DNA of 64,000 nt, from positions 20,191,867-20,255,866 of the forward strand of contig CM049308.1 of NCBI GenBank assembly GCA_026874595.1. The letters run 5' to 3'. The notes under the pieces were generated by a model, which did not search any database, was not told the DNA's origin, and saw only the letters and a program-made list of their open reading frames with translations. Every line of letters starts with the position of its first letter. Positions within the stretch are counted from its first letter, which is position 1. The position numbers and the translations under genes were made by a program. Below are positions 1 to 11,229 of this stretch, piece by piece. Source of the stretch: Sipunculus nudus. Its lineage: Eukaryota; Annelida; Sipuncula; Golfingiida; Sipunculidae.

Positions 1-3000
1 GTCAGTTGTCCTCAAATTTGCCTGCTTGCTCTTGCGTCTCACATATAGCATTCTACAGGCCACAGTTTTGAAAGAATCCTTTTGAAACTATTACATCTTA
101 AGTCTTACACTAATATCTCGAAACCAATTTTTCATTTTCTGGATATGGCCGCTAGGGGGCGCTGAACTCGAACCTCTCCCAACATATCATGCTTCGGCAA
201 TATCTCCAAAACTATAAACCTCAGTTACATAGACTGTAGCTTTTTTCTTCCGTCGAGTCGTCTCCATAATCTGGAGTAGTCATCTGGACTCAATCTTGAG
301 TCACTTTGTCAGTGTGTCCGTCTGTTTGTCAGTTGTCCTCAAATTCGCCTTCTTGCTGGTTCTTGTTTGTTTGTCACCACTCTCCTGGCCACAATTTTGC
401 CACAATAACCTTGAAACTTACAGGGATGATGAAAAAGATAATTTCTAGGTGCCCTATTGTTTTTGGTTAATATAGGTGAAAGGTCAAGGTCAAGGTCGTC
501 AAACCTTCTTAAAACGGTTTTTTCTCCATATCTGTGTGACTTTCAGTAGTATCTACTTCAACAATAGCTCATTTTAATCGTCGTTCCAAGGCCTGTCATC
601 TGGTGTGTAGCTGACTCAAATTTGCCGTAACCATGGTCACAAATTTTGGGGGAAAAGTCAGGATATTCGAAAATAAGGGGTCTTATTTTTCTAACTTTGT
701 CAGTTTTAAAGCTAGAGTGATCTAGTTTTTTGCATCAGGTAGCATTTAACTAGTACAAGATTTTATTATAAGTCTTGCAGTATCTCGTAAAATATCTCGT
801 GAATAGAGATATTTCGAGATTTCATTCATCTTGCGCCAAAGGCCACATTATTGCAGCAATCTTTTTGAAACTGACATATCATAAGTCCTACACTAGTATC
901 TCGAAATTGTTTTTTCATTTTTTGAATATGGCTGCTAGGGGGCACTGCAAACGACCCTCACCCACATATCATTACATTGGCCATATCTCTAAAACCCAAA
1001 GCCTCATTTACATAAACTATAGCTTATTTTTTTCCTCTGAGTCTTCTCCATAAACTGATAATGTCATCTGGTCTCAATCTTGTGTCACTTTGTCAGTGTG
1101 TCCGTCTGTTTGTCAGTTGTCCTCAAATTTGCCTGCTTGCTGGTTCTTGCGTCTCACATATAGCATTCTACAGGCCACAGTTTTTAAAAAAGCAATTGAA
1201 AACTGATGCATATTATGTTTTACAGAAATATCTCAAAACATTTTTTCTATTTTCCGGATATGGCCGCTAGGTGGCGCTGCACATGACCCTCACACACATA
1301 TCATTATATTGACCATATCTCTTAAACCCAAAGGCACAATTACAGAAACTATGGCTTATTTTCTTTCCCTGAGTCTTCTCCATGACCTAGTAATGTCATC
1401 TGGTCTCAATCTTGTGTCACTTTGTCAGTGTGTCTGTTTGTCAGTTGTCCTAAAATCCGCCTACTTGCTGGTTCTTGCGTCTCATATATAGCATTCTACA
1501 GGCCACAGTTTTTTTTCAGGAATCCTTTTAAAACTGGTATATCTTATGTGTTACACTAATATCTCAAAACAGATTTTTCATTTTTCCGGATATAGCCACT
1601 AGGGGGCGCTGCACTTTCACCTCCCCAACATATCATGTTTTGGCTATCTCTCCAAAATTATAAACCTTACCTACATAAACTATCGCTAATTTTGCTCTTC
1701 TTCACCTTCGGCGCTTTTGTCTGTAATCTGTTATCACAGATGTGTCAGTATGTCTGTCTGTTCGTGTTTTGTTGTCAGCTTTGTCTGCTTCCTCGTTGCT
1801 TTGTCTGATATGTCATTTTACAGGCCACAACTTCTAAGCAAACGCTGAGGGTCATTCAAATAATAGAAAACCCACAATATGTTCTGTCTGTCCGTCTGTC
1901 TGTCATTTCAACTTCCGGCAAGCGCTCGACCTCTGGTCGTCTAGTTTGTCTGTCAGTTCCCAGTCTAAAATGCACACTTTTGCAGTGAACACTTTCAAAC
2001 TTACATGGAAAACTTGATAGAAAACCAAAAGTCCCTGAAGCCTGTAGATTTTTTTCAATATTGAACAAAGGTCAAGGTCATCAAAAAACGTTGAAAGTTT
2101 AGTCTCATCATAACTTTGTAACAAATGGTCGTATCTACTTCACATGTAGCTTATTTGAATCGTCATTCCAAGGTGTATAGGTGTTTTAAATTTGCCATAA
2201 CCATGGTTACGCACTATTGGGAAAAATGATATTCGAAAATAGGGGTTCTTATTTTTCGAACTTGGTCAGCTTTAAAGCTACAGATATCTATTTTTTTTGC
2301 AACAGGTAGGATACAAGTATTATTATTGGATTATACTATATGTCTATACTCGCAATATCTCGTACAATATCTCGTCAATCGAAACAATATCTCGTACAAT
2401 ATCTCGTCAAACGAAACATTTCGAGATATCGCTTAATGCATAATAGTCTAGATTCCACAAGGATGCAGGGATCATTTTGAACTGATATATCTTAATTAAG
2501 AAGTTACACTTATAACTCGGAACAGATTTTTTATTTTCCGGATATTGCCGCTGCACTCGAACTTCCCAAACCTATATCATTTTTAGCCGTATCTCAGAAA
2601 TAATAAACCTCATTTACAGAAGCTATAGCTTATTTTCTTCCTCTGGGTCTTCTTCATAACCTGAATAAGTCGTCTGGTCCCAGCTTTGTGTCACTTTGTC
2701 AGTATGTCTGTCTGTTTGTCAGTTGTCCTCAAATTCGCCTGTTTGCTGGTTCTTGCGTCTCACATATAGCATTGTACAGACCACTGATTTGCAGGAATCG
2801 TTTTGAAAATGGTACATCTTATGTCTTACAGTAATACCCCAAAAAGTATTTTTCATTTTTCAGATATTGCCGCCAGGGGGCGCTGCATTCGAACCTCCCA
2901 CACATATCATTATTTACTCATATCTCTAGAACTATTTAAGTTATCAGTAACATAAAGAATAATTTATTTCCTTACCCTGAGTCGTCTCTATAACCTGGTA

Positions 3001-3164
3001 AAGTGATCTGGTCTCAATCTTGTGTCACTTTGTCATAATGTCTGTCTGTTTGTCAGTTTTTCTTAATTTCGCCTGCCTACTGTTTTTTACGTCTTAAAAA
3101 TAGCATTCTACAGGCCACAGTTTTGCAGGAATCCTTTTGAAATTGGTACATCTTATGTCTTAGA

Positions 3165-3170
<6 letters not shown>
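1..3170 (+). repeat. Higher-order tandem array of ~330-bp units
   Basis: The block GTCAGTTGTCCTCAAATT recurs at about 1, 331, 1111, 1438, 2717 and 3050 (some copies diverged), giving a basic period near 325-330 bp. Each full unit holds a GTCTGTCTG-like tetranucleotide tract, a CACATATAGCATTCTACAG block, a GGATATGGCCGCTAGGGGGC block and a CATATCAT block. Two segments, about 380-840 and 1830-2440, are copies of each other but not of the basic unit; both share AAGGTCAAGGTCATC-like and AATATCTCGT blocks. The array therefore has a composite higher-order structure. No coding sequence is visible. The left edge is cut by the window. Confidence 0.85.

Positions 3171-3232
<62 letters not shown>
3167..3232. 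repeat. (TA)n microsatellite
   Basis: About 33 uninterrupted TA dinucleotides lie at the right edge of the 330-bp array. Open frames here reading Tyr-Ile repeats are artefacts of the dinucleotide. Confidence 0.97.
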
Positions 3233-3234
<2 letters not shown>

Positions 3235-3365
3235 GCACACCATAAAAGGTTCAGTTCTCCCTGCTGCATGCAAAGTCGCCGTACCGACACATATGGTGGG
3301 TAGCACTCTGACGTCACTTCGCTGGTTCCAATAAAAGTGTGCAAATACACAGAGGGGTTGGGGAT

Positions 3366-3445
3366 CTGTCCTAGCTTAGTGGTCAAAGCAGCCGACCGGA
3401 AATCGGAAACTCATGGGTTCGATTCCAATCGGCAGTGAAAACCGA
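3366..3445 (+). mobile_element. tRNA-derived SINE head (A box and B box)
   Basis: TAGCTTAGTGG at 3372-3382 matches the RNA polymerase III A-box consensus and GGTTCGATTCC at 3416-3426 matches the B box. They are about 33 bp apart, the usual tRNA spacing. No complete tRNA cloverleaf was found, so this is read as the head of a tRNA-derived SINE. The SINE tail and 3' boundary are not defined. Confidence 0.6.
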
Positions 3446-4083
3446 CATTTTTGTGTAGACTACTTCCATCTATTATAATATTAATGAATAAGAGAAATGA
3501 AATATGTCATATATTGATTAATTTTTATTTTTCGGTTACTTCATATCAACTTAAGAAATATATATCTGGGATGAACCATGAAAAATTAATACACGCGATG
3601 ACTTTTACATATTTAATTTATTTATAAATAAATATGATAACAGTTTTGATTTGAAATAAGCCTGGTCATTAATTGGTACTTGTAGCAACACAAGGCCACA
3701 GACGTCAGACATTTTTTATGTGCTGTTTTCGTTTTATGTTTTCATAATATAAAAACAATATATGCGGATCCTTCAGAACATGGACCTTGTATCGAGACAT
3801 TCTTTCATCTGAGTATCCTGTTTTCTCCAAAAGTTTTGCGTTATATTAATTTTGGTAAAGTAGGAAACATATGTTTATACATTCATTTAATCTAATCAGC
3901 TTATTTTAGTTAACCCCAGAGGAATTAAGCTAGGGAGGAAATTAAATACAAAAACCGTTTGACCTCTAAATATGAAACATACAGATGACCCTACAAATAT
4001 GAATGTATTGGGAAGGTATAAATTGTAGGCCATATATTAAATCAAAGCACATCAAAGTGGCATGTTTACTTCGACAGTTGAAA

Positions 4084-4140
<57 letters not shown>

Positions 4141-4713
4141 AGAAAATGCATTTTATATATTATTAAACAAGAGCCCATTTTTATATGATTAGTCCTAGCT
4201 AGGACAAAAATATGGGGAAGTGCGACGCAAAATCCAGCGCCGCTGTTATTATCAGGCTTGTATTATTCTATTTCCCAGTTGTAAATTATTAATTTATTTA
4301 TAAAGTTGATTTGCATTTTACTTATAACCTATTGATCAGCATTTCATATTCTTTGAACAATTCTAATCCAACATATTCGAATGGCATATAACTACTCTAT
4401 TCCCTGCATATAAACCTACCACATTCGTGTACTTAGGAACCCCAGGGTATGGGGGGGGGGGGAGATATTTTCCTCCAGAACCAGTAATCAATAGAGTTGT
4501 ACACAGTGATACAACTTCCGGTTTATCGCTCTTTCCGGAATGTTTACCAATAACAGAGAGATTAAACTGCTTATAGTTAACAGGGATTTCCGTTCAGGGG
4601 TGTCATTACAGGGATGGGGTATACATCCACCAACTTTTTAGCAAGGAATGTTCAATGAAATCATCCCCCCCCCCCCCACCCCTTGAAGATAAATTGACGC
4701 GAATTATTCCATT
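3446..4713. other. AT-rich spacer without recognisable gene
   Basis: No coding region is supported. The stretch contains a (TA)n tract, a G10+ run near 4450, and a C-rich stretch near 4665-4680 followed by CTTGAAGATAAATTGACGC. A related block lies at about 49805-49835. Confidence 0.6.
4089..4138. repeat. (TA)n microsatellite
   Basis: About 25 TA dinucleotides without interruption. Confidence 0.95.
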
Positions 4714-6008
4714 AACAAGTGACCTATGGGTCATGACGCTCAGCTGAATTTGACTGGGTGCTCATTTCTTTTAGTAATGGTATATTTAGTCTGTGAGAAT
4801 AACCTATTGTAAAAAGGACGGAAAATAAAATTGTATATTTTTTGTATTTTGACAATTATTATAAGAATTAAGTAACCTAATTTCAGGAATCAAGGGAGAC
4901 TTGTTAAGCACCCCGTGGATTTTATAATAGAAGGTTCCAAGGAAAATGGATACGAATTGTACCCTGTCTGTCTAGGTGCTCAAATTCATATTTTGGCTCA
5001 CAGCTCACAAAATATAGCCTATTAGGCCATCATGACCTAATTTCAGGTTTCCAAGGAGATTTGCCAAGGAACTCACTGGATGTTATGCAGTTAGTGCCCC
5101 ACCTGATTATGACTGTCTGGGTGCTCAAAATTATGCTTTCGATCCGTAGAATACAGAATACAGGTCACCATGACCTAATGCCAGGTTTCCAAAGAGATTT
5201 GTCTTGAACCTCAAGGTATGTTGCTTTAGAAGATTTTACGCTTAATGGACAACATTTGAGCCCATCTGACATTGGGGTGCTCAGTTCATATTTTTTCCTA
5301 AAGCTCGCAGAATACAGGTCACTGTGACCTAATTTCACATTTCTTCACCTCTTTGAGTGTCACATTAAAAGATTCTAGGCCAAATGGATACAATTTGTGC
5401 CCTGTTTGACCTTCTGGTTGCTCAAAATAATGTCTTTGGCCAGTAGCTCGCAGCATATAGATCATCATGACCTAATTTTAGGTTTTTGAGGAAATTTGCC
5501 TGGGACCTTCCTGGATATACAATTAAAGTTTCTAGGTCTAACGGTAACGGTTTGTGTCCTGATATCATCCGGACTGCTTCATTTGAAGGTCTCAAAAATA
5601 GAGAAAAAAAGGCGTAAAAATTGGAAAATATATACATGTGCCATAATTCTTCAGGAATTGATGAAACAATATTTGAGCTATATCGAAAGAATCAATGCAA
5701 TCTATGTATTAGTTATTGAGAATATGGAGCTTTTCTATCAAATTTTTAATTATTCTGGGGGGTATTTCAGAGCCCCATATATCGGAGGATAAAGATCACA
5801 GTGACCTAATTTCAGGTTTTAAAGATATTTTTTTATGGACCTCCTTGGGTTTTCAGATAGAAGTTTCTAGTTCTATCGGTTACGACTTGTGCCCTGTTAA
5901 CGGAAGGACGTACAGACAGACGGCCCAACAGACGGACGGAGGGACGAAGGACGGACAGAGAGTGATTGCTATAGCTCAGATGACTTTCAGTCACCCGAGC
6001 AAAAAAAA
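4714..6008 (+). mobile_element. Non-autonomous element with 5' block, ~145-bp repeats and 3' hairpin
   Basis: The left end is AACAAGTGACCTATGGGTC followed by GACGCTCAGCTG; close copies of this head occur at 39550 and 61322. The body holds imperfect monomers marked by TGACCTAATTTCAGGTTT at about 5033, 5171, 5325, 5468 and 5802, roughly 145 bp apart (the last gap is two periods). The right end is a GACGGACGG-type tract (5905-5955) followed by a hairpin, GCTC-AGA-TGACT/AGTCA-CCC-GAGC, at 5974-6000. The 5' GCTCAGCTG is the reverse complement of the CAGCTGAGC in the better-preserved 3' hairpins elsewhere in this window. This layout resembles Helentron/HLE2-type non-autonomous elements and bivalve 'pearl' elements; the class is an inference. 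Confidence 0.6.
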
Positions 6009-6440
6009 CAAGAAATGGAATATTGAAGAATTAACCCAGCTCTATGTCGTCGGCAGTTACCACAAGACCAGCGACTCAATTCTAGTTAAAATTTCCATGC
6101 GCTAAATGTCATTGGCAAAGAGATAATGTGATTGCGTATATATCCGTATTTGTCAATATACGGAAATATCTATGAATAAATCAGTATATGCATACCTTGC
6201 ATATTAACTAGTTGGCTCTGTAGAAAAAAGCTACAGCAAAACTTCGATGTGTAAAAATTTGAGTCTTCTCGTGGCTTTTACTTGACAGCATATTACGCAT
6301 TATTTCATTTATTAAAAAAGAAAATTGCCTCCATGCTGAAATATATTTGACAGAATTATGTAAGAAAATAATGGCTTCTATGTAATGTTGCAATCTAGAG
6401 GTTGGAGAAAAAGCGAACAGAAAAGTTAACGGATACACAC

Positions 6441-6507
6441 CTCCTGCGCCCTTCACTGAGGCTTCTATGATCATCACTAAGAGGATAAGCGCCCATGTTG
6501 CCTCCAT
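6441..6507 (-). CDS. Exon 1 (signal peptide) of a second S1 serine protease paralogue, partial
   Basis: The exon begins with an ATG in strong context (ATCATGG) and encodes 22 residues, MEATWALILLVMIIEASVKG and then AG, ending one base into the next codon. The donor GGAG|GTGTGT lies at the left edge. Length (67 bp), phase 1 and N-terminal MEA match exon 1 of the complete protease at 25495-25561. The hydrophobic core WALILLVMII supports a signal peptide. No exons 2-6 were found between 1 and 6440, which is mostly repeat, so the gene either continues beyond the window or was truncated. Confidence 0.65.
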
Positions 6508-6646
6508 GATGTATATGCGAGACGCGTACCCTGGGTGTTGAATTACTATGTAACGTAAAACGCCACTGGAAGTCAAATGATCTGTAGGTTGTGCGACGGA
6601 AACGATATTTTGGTGCGGTCCATATATGACGATTACGAGAAGCGGG

Positions 6647-6654
6647 TTTTTATA
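6647..6654 (-). promoter_or_regulatory. TATA box of protease paralogue B
   Basis: The minus strand reads TATAAAAA, in the same place relative to exon 1 as the TATA box of the complete gene. The ATG is 140 bp downstream, so transcription should start near 6620. Confidence 0.65.
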
Positions 6655-6678
6655 CAAGACTTCATTAGACCACGCAAT

Positions 6679-6686
6679 TTTGGCGC
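6679..6686 (-). promoter_or_regulatory. Conserved GCGCCAAA element upstream of TATA (copy B)
   Basis: GCGCCAAA on the minus strand (TTTGGCGC on plus) lies about 25 bp upstream of the TATA box and is preserved at nearly the same distance in copy A. It matches the E2F consensus by sequence; function is not shown. Confidence 0.4.
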
Positions 6687-6990
6687 CTCTTTCAATCTGA
6701 AAAAAACGGGAATTTGTGTTATCAGGGAACGCGTATTACCATGTCCTTTTTTATTGTTAATATGTTACATACGATAAATGCGCTAAAGTAATTAATCTTC
6801 TCCGTTCACTCTTTACTTAAGATATTTGAGATAACGAGAAGTATTGATAATTCTGGGAAATACAGTGATCCCGATATAGGGTTTCGCTGACTATATAGTC
6901 ACAAGGTTTGGTTATACCTGTAGTAGGTAGTTTATTTACTTTGTAATCATATCACCAGCGGTGAATGAAAATTCATCATTGCTCTACCTT

Positions 6991-7984
6991 GCCTTATCGC
7001 CGAGTGGTCCTTTGCCTACCCCAGTGTCAAATATTTCAACTCCTACACCTTCCGGTTGTAAAAACACCAAGCCACCATTCATATACTATTACCGGAATAG
7101 GATGGGCACGTATTGTTAGATCTGTCAACACAGTAATCTCCGCTAGCATTTACTGTAATTAAAACCGCCAATGAATATGGCAAGGGGTTATGTGATCGGC
7201 AACGTTTGTGTTGTGTATGTCCGAGTCATACCTTGGAAAGTTAATTATAATTTTTATGCTATATGAGAAGTCGATAAATTATTTTTTTGAAAGATTGGCA
7301 ATGGGCAAAAGAAGAATTTAATTTTGGGATGCATCGGTTGAATTAATAAACGGATCTGAATCCTGATCCAGTTTTTTTTCCTTGATATCTCATGTGCTTC
7401 CCCCGGTAATGGGAACTCTCGGCCCCATGACACTCGACCCTATAGACACTCGGCCCAAGCGACTCTCGGCCCCAGAGACACTCGACCCAACAAACACTCG
7501 GCCCCAGAGACACTCGGCCCCTTAGCAGTGGGACCCAGCCACACCCGGCCCCCAATGCAGTCGGCCCCGGATACATACGGTCCAGAGGTCTGATTCAAGC
7601 CCTGGGAAACCCCTCGTTAAGACAATTGTTCCTGTTTACTGAGTCGCCCATGTACAGTCGATGCCCGTTATTGTTACGAATGCTTTTGGATTACGCTGTT
7701 TGGGGAAGGTATATTTAGTTAAAACCAGAGAATGTAGACAAAAGTATATAGAACGTGGTATTTAATAATGGAAAATACCTACATCCATATTAACCATGAA
7801 GTTTCTGATTATAATTAATGAAATCATAGAATAGGTTTGTTGCTAATGTACACAAAACGAGCTCAGTTAATACAAAAAAATAACAATGTTTTACTTTCAT
7901 TATGGTGAACGTTAATATTTTCAAATAGATAGAAATCTGTTAACCTCTGAAAGTTACCCTTAAAGTTAGTCACTTGAATGTTAA
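6991..7984. other. Upstream flank of paralogue B, no further gene seen
   Basis: About 7283-7372 is similar to 28283-28372 (shared CGGTTGAATT and ATAAACG blocks ending near a GATCC). A GC-richer minisatellite lies inside this stretch. Nothing else is recognised. Confidence 0.5.
7418..7580. repeat. Imperfect minisatellite (ACACTCGGCCCC units)
   Basis: About nine imperfect units of 15-20 bp share GACACTCGGCCCC or variants such as GACACTCGACCC. The stretch is markedly more GC-rich than its surroundings. Confidence 0.75.
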
Positions 7985-8500
7985 TCACAAAATAACACAA
8001 ATTACACATTTACATATAAAATATATACATTTATACATTCAACATCCACATATATACAACAAATCACATTAGTTTACATGCTTTTCCGTTTCTCAACATT
8101 GATGTGTTTACTAACAACTCGTGGATAAACAAGCGGCATTATAAGAAATTTTCCTGACAGGATTAACCTGAAGTTCTTGTGTACAAAGTGAAAGCCAAAT
8201 TAACATAAATTCAAAAGAACAGGTAAGTGAAAAGATGATTATAAGAGGCATTCACCAACTGTTGCCATGAAACTTATTCAACGGAATGTTAATAAGAAAA
8301 TCTACCAAATAACACATTTACAAATAATATATATACATATATACTTTCAACTTTCACATATATACAACATATCACCTTAGTTTACATGATATTACAGTTC
8401 TAATCTTTCATGTGTTTACAGACATCCTGCGGATAAACAAATTGCATTATAAAAACTTTTCCTAACAGGATTAAGCTAGTGTTCATATGAGTATGCCTAA
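7985..8500. repeat. Tandem duplication of ~310 bp
   Basis: Two copies, beginning near 7990 and 8300, share CACATATATACAACA, TTAGTTTACATG, ATGTGTTTAC, GGATAAACAA and ACAGGATTAA in the same order. Confidence 0.75.
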
Positions 8501-11229
8501 ATCAAATAAATTCATTAGATGATCCCATCCTTCTGTTCATCCAGTTGTGCTACCCTGAAATTATAATGATAAGAAGTGTTAAAACCAAATGCAGATATTG
8601 AAACTTGACGGGGCTTATTTATACACTGCCTGTTTTTGAAAGGTATGTTTTGTCTCCCGACGGGTGGCCCTAAGAGAGAACATTGTACAGTTCCAAAGTA
8701 TATTAATCAGGAAAAGTTATGTTTTATGACTAGACTATATTACTATTTTACGATATTAACGATTGCTAGGGCATCCCTGCAGTTTGCTATTACCGTTCAT
8801 CACCGGTAATAAATTTTTTTGTAATAATAGCAAAAACACCAGTAATGCCTATTCCTCACCGGTATTATGATTACAAAAGGAATTCACCAACCGTAAAGGT
8901 CGTTATAAGCAAAAATGCCCCCATGAAAACAGACAAAGCTTGTGGCGGCCATACATTTGACTGTACCCATCTCCTATCCACATACTCCATCAACTTTATC
9001 AGCAGCCAAAGACTTGTCTTCTCCTTCAATTTGCCCTTGCCATCTTTTCCCGCTCTCTATCTTATTTTCTTTCTTTCTTTCCTTCACTGTTTTTTTTTTC
9101 TCCTCTGTCTTCATCTTACTCTCTTTTCGTTTTTCTTACTTTCTGCCTGATTCTTCCCTCTCCTTTTACTTCATTTATTCAGCCTCCCTGTCAAACTCGC
9201 TTGGTAACGGCTGGTTGATTATGGATATGCTCAATTAGGGGTTTACTAAACTTACTATGCACTCAGTGGTCATCGTTTTGACGATACTAAACACATCCAA
9301 CGAGCTTACAAAGACGGCAATTAGCCTATAATCAAAACGGTAGTAAACGGTGAGAATTCTTTCTTATAACCGTCTGTTTCTTGATTCATTTGTAAAAATT
9401 TTATAAAGACTACTCCAACGTAGTAAAAAAATATGAAAACTGATTTCATATTGCTCCTAACGTTTATTGTATCTATATATTTGGCGACTACCGCATGGTG
9501 ATGGTACAGCATCATTTATTCATTCAGCTAACATTTCAAAGAATAATGCAAATCACGAATGAATAAATATCCAGACACAAATCATTTCATAATACCAGAG
9601 ACTAAGGTGCGTATAATTCAGAAAAGAGGCTCGTGCAGATGCCTTACCCGCAAACTACTTTTTGTGTATTAATGGAGCGTTCGGCATTTCAACGAACACA
9701 CACGCTTACGAAGATACACTTATAGTTAAAGAGGAATCGCTGGGGGAACATCATGGTTGACCATGCAGTGTCTAGTGTTGACTTAAATACATTCGTAATA
9801 TATGATAAACCATTATTTGCACGATCATAACATATTGCTTTTATTTGTTTTTTTTAATTATACACGGTTTGACTACCTGTATAAATATATATTCATAATA
9901 ACTTTGTATGTGATATTATTTTTTTATTAATGGAATATTCAGCTTTGATTGCTCCGTGGCATTCAACTATATGTACATACACGGAGCTCCGACCAACAGT
10001 CCCTCGCTGGGTTATACCCCTTTACCTCTAACTGAACTTAGAATCAATGTCTTTCACAGATGATGTCTTCTGGAATCATCCAGTTCTAGATAGCCGAATA
10101 CTCTTCCACGCAGTCATGTCCAGTACCTCTACAGTTATGCGTTTAAATGAAGTCCTCGGTCTGTTCCTGGAAGTGCTCACAACATTCATAAATCGCCAGA
10201 TTATATGTCCGTCGGCAAAATGCTATACTCGCTCTGAAGTATGTTCTACGCTTATACACATCATCTCTAATTGTCTAGACTCTGCTGCACGCAGACCTGC
10301 CCCTGGGCTGTAGATATCGTCAGGCAAGACGAACTGGCGTGCTGCCATCACAAGTCCTGAGCGTCTTCCGACCAATCACAAATCCTTATTATACCGACTG
10401 CAAGTAATAACATCAATTTTATTATGGACATGCCTCCAGAGACAAAGCATTGAGGAAAACCAAACTAACCAAGTGTTCATCTTTTGAAGTCTACAACAAA
10501 CAGTAGTTACTATAGAGAGCGTCAAACAGAGACGGCTCGCACAGAATTTAACTGTACCGAAATTTACATCAAACGAGACACGTGTGCTCTTACCAAAGTT
10601 CTCACGCTAATATCTAAACATGATACTCCGTATTAATGTACAATAAATTATCAAAACAATCACCTGGCTATACTCCCTACTTGAACATGTAATACAATAT
10701 CTAAGTCATAGTCCTATGGTGACGATATATAAAGTTCGCTTATATGTCTTATGCGCGATAGCGTATAAAACACGTGATTTGGAGTAAATTTCAGAAAAGT
10801 CCACAATTACTGCTGGTGTCACCGGAAAAAAACCCTAGGTTCAGCGAATCGGTGATAGGTGGCGCTTCTGCTCATCTCTACTCTGACTGCGTTTGAAGAC
10901 TGAGTTCAAGCTATCCGTAGGAGGTTACGCCATCTGGATGTAACGTGTCCGGACCCTGTTTGTGAGGACTATATCCACCAGAGGACACTTACTTACAGGG
11001 TGGATGTCACAGGTTTGGTTCACGTTAACCTTATAAATGTATCTGCCACCTATTATTTAATTAGTGTAGGTTCATGTGCGGTCCAACTGCATGCACAACG
11101 ACATTTGAGAGATTGGGTCCTGATGTGATTGGATGGTGCAAGTATGACGTGATCTGAAGTATTTGCTAACGCCGACGTTTATAAATGAAAAAAAAAGTTT
11201 TTATTTCAATAAAATATATTAATTAAGAG
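8501..11229. other. AT-rich region without recognisable gene
   Basis: It contains a CT-rich polypyrimidine stretch (about 8990-9180) and an 8-bp inverted repeat, GCTCCGTG/CACGGAGC, at 9951-9987. An 88-codon open frame at 10047-10313 was not recognised and lacks supporting signals. Confidence 0.5.

Larger units (their letters stand above)
6250..6990 (-). repeat. Duplicated protease promoter/exon 1 module, copy B
   Basis: This block is homologous to about 25243-26045, the 5' end of the complete protease gene, in the same orientation. Homology runs from the start of intron 1 through exon 1, the TATA box and a conserved TTTGGCGC, and out to a block GGTGAATGAAAATTCATCA about 450 bp upstream of the start codon (6961-6979 here, near 26018-26036 in copy A). 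Confidence 0.8.

Noticed and set aside
3165-3386. Open frames with long Tyr-Ile repeats at (TA)n tracts
   Set aside because: They are translations of TA dinucleotide arrays, seen on both strands at every such tract, without coding context.
3366-3445. Functional tRNA gene
   Set aside because: A and B boxes are present, but I could not fold a complete acceptor stem, so a SINE head is more likely. The relic at 56431 has also lost its B box.
10047-10313. 88-codon open frame
   Set aside because: No recognisable motif, no splice or promoter support, and its length is within what is expected by chance. The opposite strand also gave nothing convincing.
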